Assembly (NCBI GenBank): GCA_037074765.1
Contig: JBAMDO010000576.1
Span: 806,001 to 870,000 of the forward strand
Direction of reading: 5' to 3'
Length of the DNA: 64,000 bases
From: Mansonella perstans
Lineage: Eukaryota; Nematoda; Chromadorea; Rhabditida; Onchocercidae
In this document: in pieces, positions 63,138 through 64,000 of the stretch
Position numbering within the stretch: position 1 is the first letter of the stretch
Layout: every line of letters begins with the position of its first letter
Notes under the pieces: generated by a model
What the model saw: the letters and a program-made list of their open reading frames with translations, nothing else
The model's database searches: none
What the model was told of the DNA's origin: nothing
Translations under genes and position numbers: made by a program

Positions 63138-63813
63138 AACGGTAAACTTGACCAAGCCATACAAGGTGGAGAAGCTATTTCAAGTAATTCATTATTTCTT
63201 CATTTAGCTGGGAACTATTACGGTATGTGTTTACTACTTTCTAGCATAAAATTGCAGAAATGTTAGCTCAGAGAAAACATACGGAAAAGACATGCATGTA
63301 TAATATAGATAAATTAATGCTTTTTTTTGCATTTTCAATTTTATCAAAATGTGTAAATAAAACTTAAGATTTATACGACTTATTTATTGGGAATAGTGGA
63401 AAAATTTTTTTTTATAATTGAAAAAAATAAAATTTTTATTTGTAAAATAGATGTGAAGAAATATTCGGGTTCACGAATTATTTTTAATTAGTTGAAATTG
63501 TCTTCGAAATCCCTTTTGCTAAATAATCGACTTTTTTTCAGATTTTTAACCTTAAACATTTTATGATTAACAGGAGCAATTTAGAATCATCGATATCTTT
63601 CTTAAGAACTGTCTACTAGTGGAGCTCTTGAACGACCTGCTTTCTCATTTCTTTGCAGTGCTGTTAGACTTTGTTAAAAATGTACCGATCCTTTTGTTGA
63701 TATTGCACGAACAGTTGAAATTAATTAATATTATAGGGATTCAATTTCACCAAACATATGAATTTTTCGATTATATTTACGTTGTTAAATTATCTACAAA
63801 AATCCATTCCTAA
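63138..63813 (+). CDS. Possible 3' end of an unidentified plus-strand gene
   Basis: An 85-base segment (63138-63222) has a pyrimidine-rich TTTCTAG acceptor and a TACG|GTATGT donor. It encodes KLDQAIQGGEAISSNSLF among other residues. A second segment (63659-63813), preceded by TTTCTTTGCAG, joins it in matching phase and runs open to a stop, encoding a leucine-rich LLDFVKNVPILLLILHEQ stretch. Together they give 80 codons. I found no upstream exons and do not recognise the family. Two phase-matched segments with good splice sites favour a real gene, but chance remains possible. Confidence 0.3.
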
Positions 63814-64000
63814 TAGATGCTTGAATCTGTACTTTTTTAGTGGTAGACATCAAAGCGCTTCAGTTTTGTTTTCTGTTTCAAGAATCTTTATATTATTCAC
63901 ATTGTTCTTAGTCACATAAAAATGTCAAAAATCACCTAAAGATAAAGTGTTATTATTCAAACTAACAGATTCCTGATCAATGTTTTACGAGAATGTATGT

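Overview
The window looks like nuclear DNA of a nematode, most likely a filarial or related spirurid worm. The reasons are very AT-rich introns and spacers, many short exons with TTTTCAG-type acceptors, acceptor-like sites a few bases upstream of several start codons (expected for spliced-leader trans-splicing), and conserved single-copy eukaryotic genes. The genus is an inference. No bacterial genes, CRISPR arrays, rRNA or tRNA genes were recognised.

Layout. (1) 325-5816, minus: an ARMC9-like LisH/armadillo ciliary protein, 13 exons, 5' end not found. (2) 9559-13533, minus: two tandem, strongly diverged PLGRKT/DUF2368 genes with matching exon structure, and a possible tiny gene between them. 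(3) 14092-22705, plus: a complete 23-exon ubiquitin chain elongation factor E4 (ufd-2/UBE4), divergent from the second PLGRKT gene. (4) 22706-25772: spacer with two unrelated minisatellites. (5) 25773-28500, plus: mitochondrial pyruvate dehydrogenase E1 alpha, 9 exons. (6) 28433-29745, minus: a possible broken gene whose 3' end lies antisense to the last E1-alpha exon. (7) 31898-42414, minus: vigilin, a 21-exon multi-KH RNA-binding protein. (8) 42415-46481: repeat-rich spacer. (9) 46482-47351, plus: intronless isoprenylcysteine carboxyl methyltransferase. (10) 48476-50378, plus: FRA10AC1-like nuclear protein with one intron ending in CG instead of AG. (11) 53200-54400: a decayed LINE reverse transcriptase piece and a possible small secreted protein. 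(12) 55468-59241, minus: AAAP-family amino acid transporter, 8 exons, one GC-AG intron. (13) 59242-64000: mostly empty, with the possible 3' end of an unidentified plus-strand gene.

The genes are mostly unrelated housekeeping functions: protein quality control, pyruvate oxidation, mRNA binding, CAAX protein methylation, a spliceosome-associated factor and amino acid transport. They do not form one pathway. Exon coordinates were worked out by hand from splice signals, reading phase and recalled family sequences. In each fully modelled gene the exon lengths sum to a multiple of three with no internal stop. I did not find a convincing new multi-gene system. The best leads are the diverged PLGRKT pair, the CG-ended intron, the E1-alpha site-3 substitution, and several small unassigned loci.
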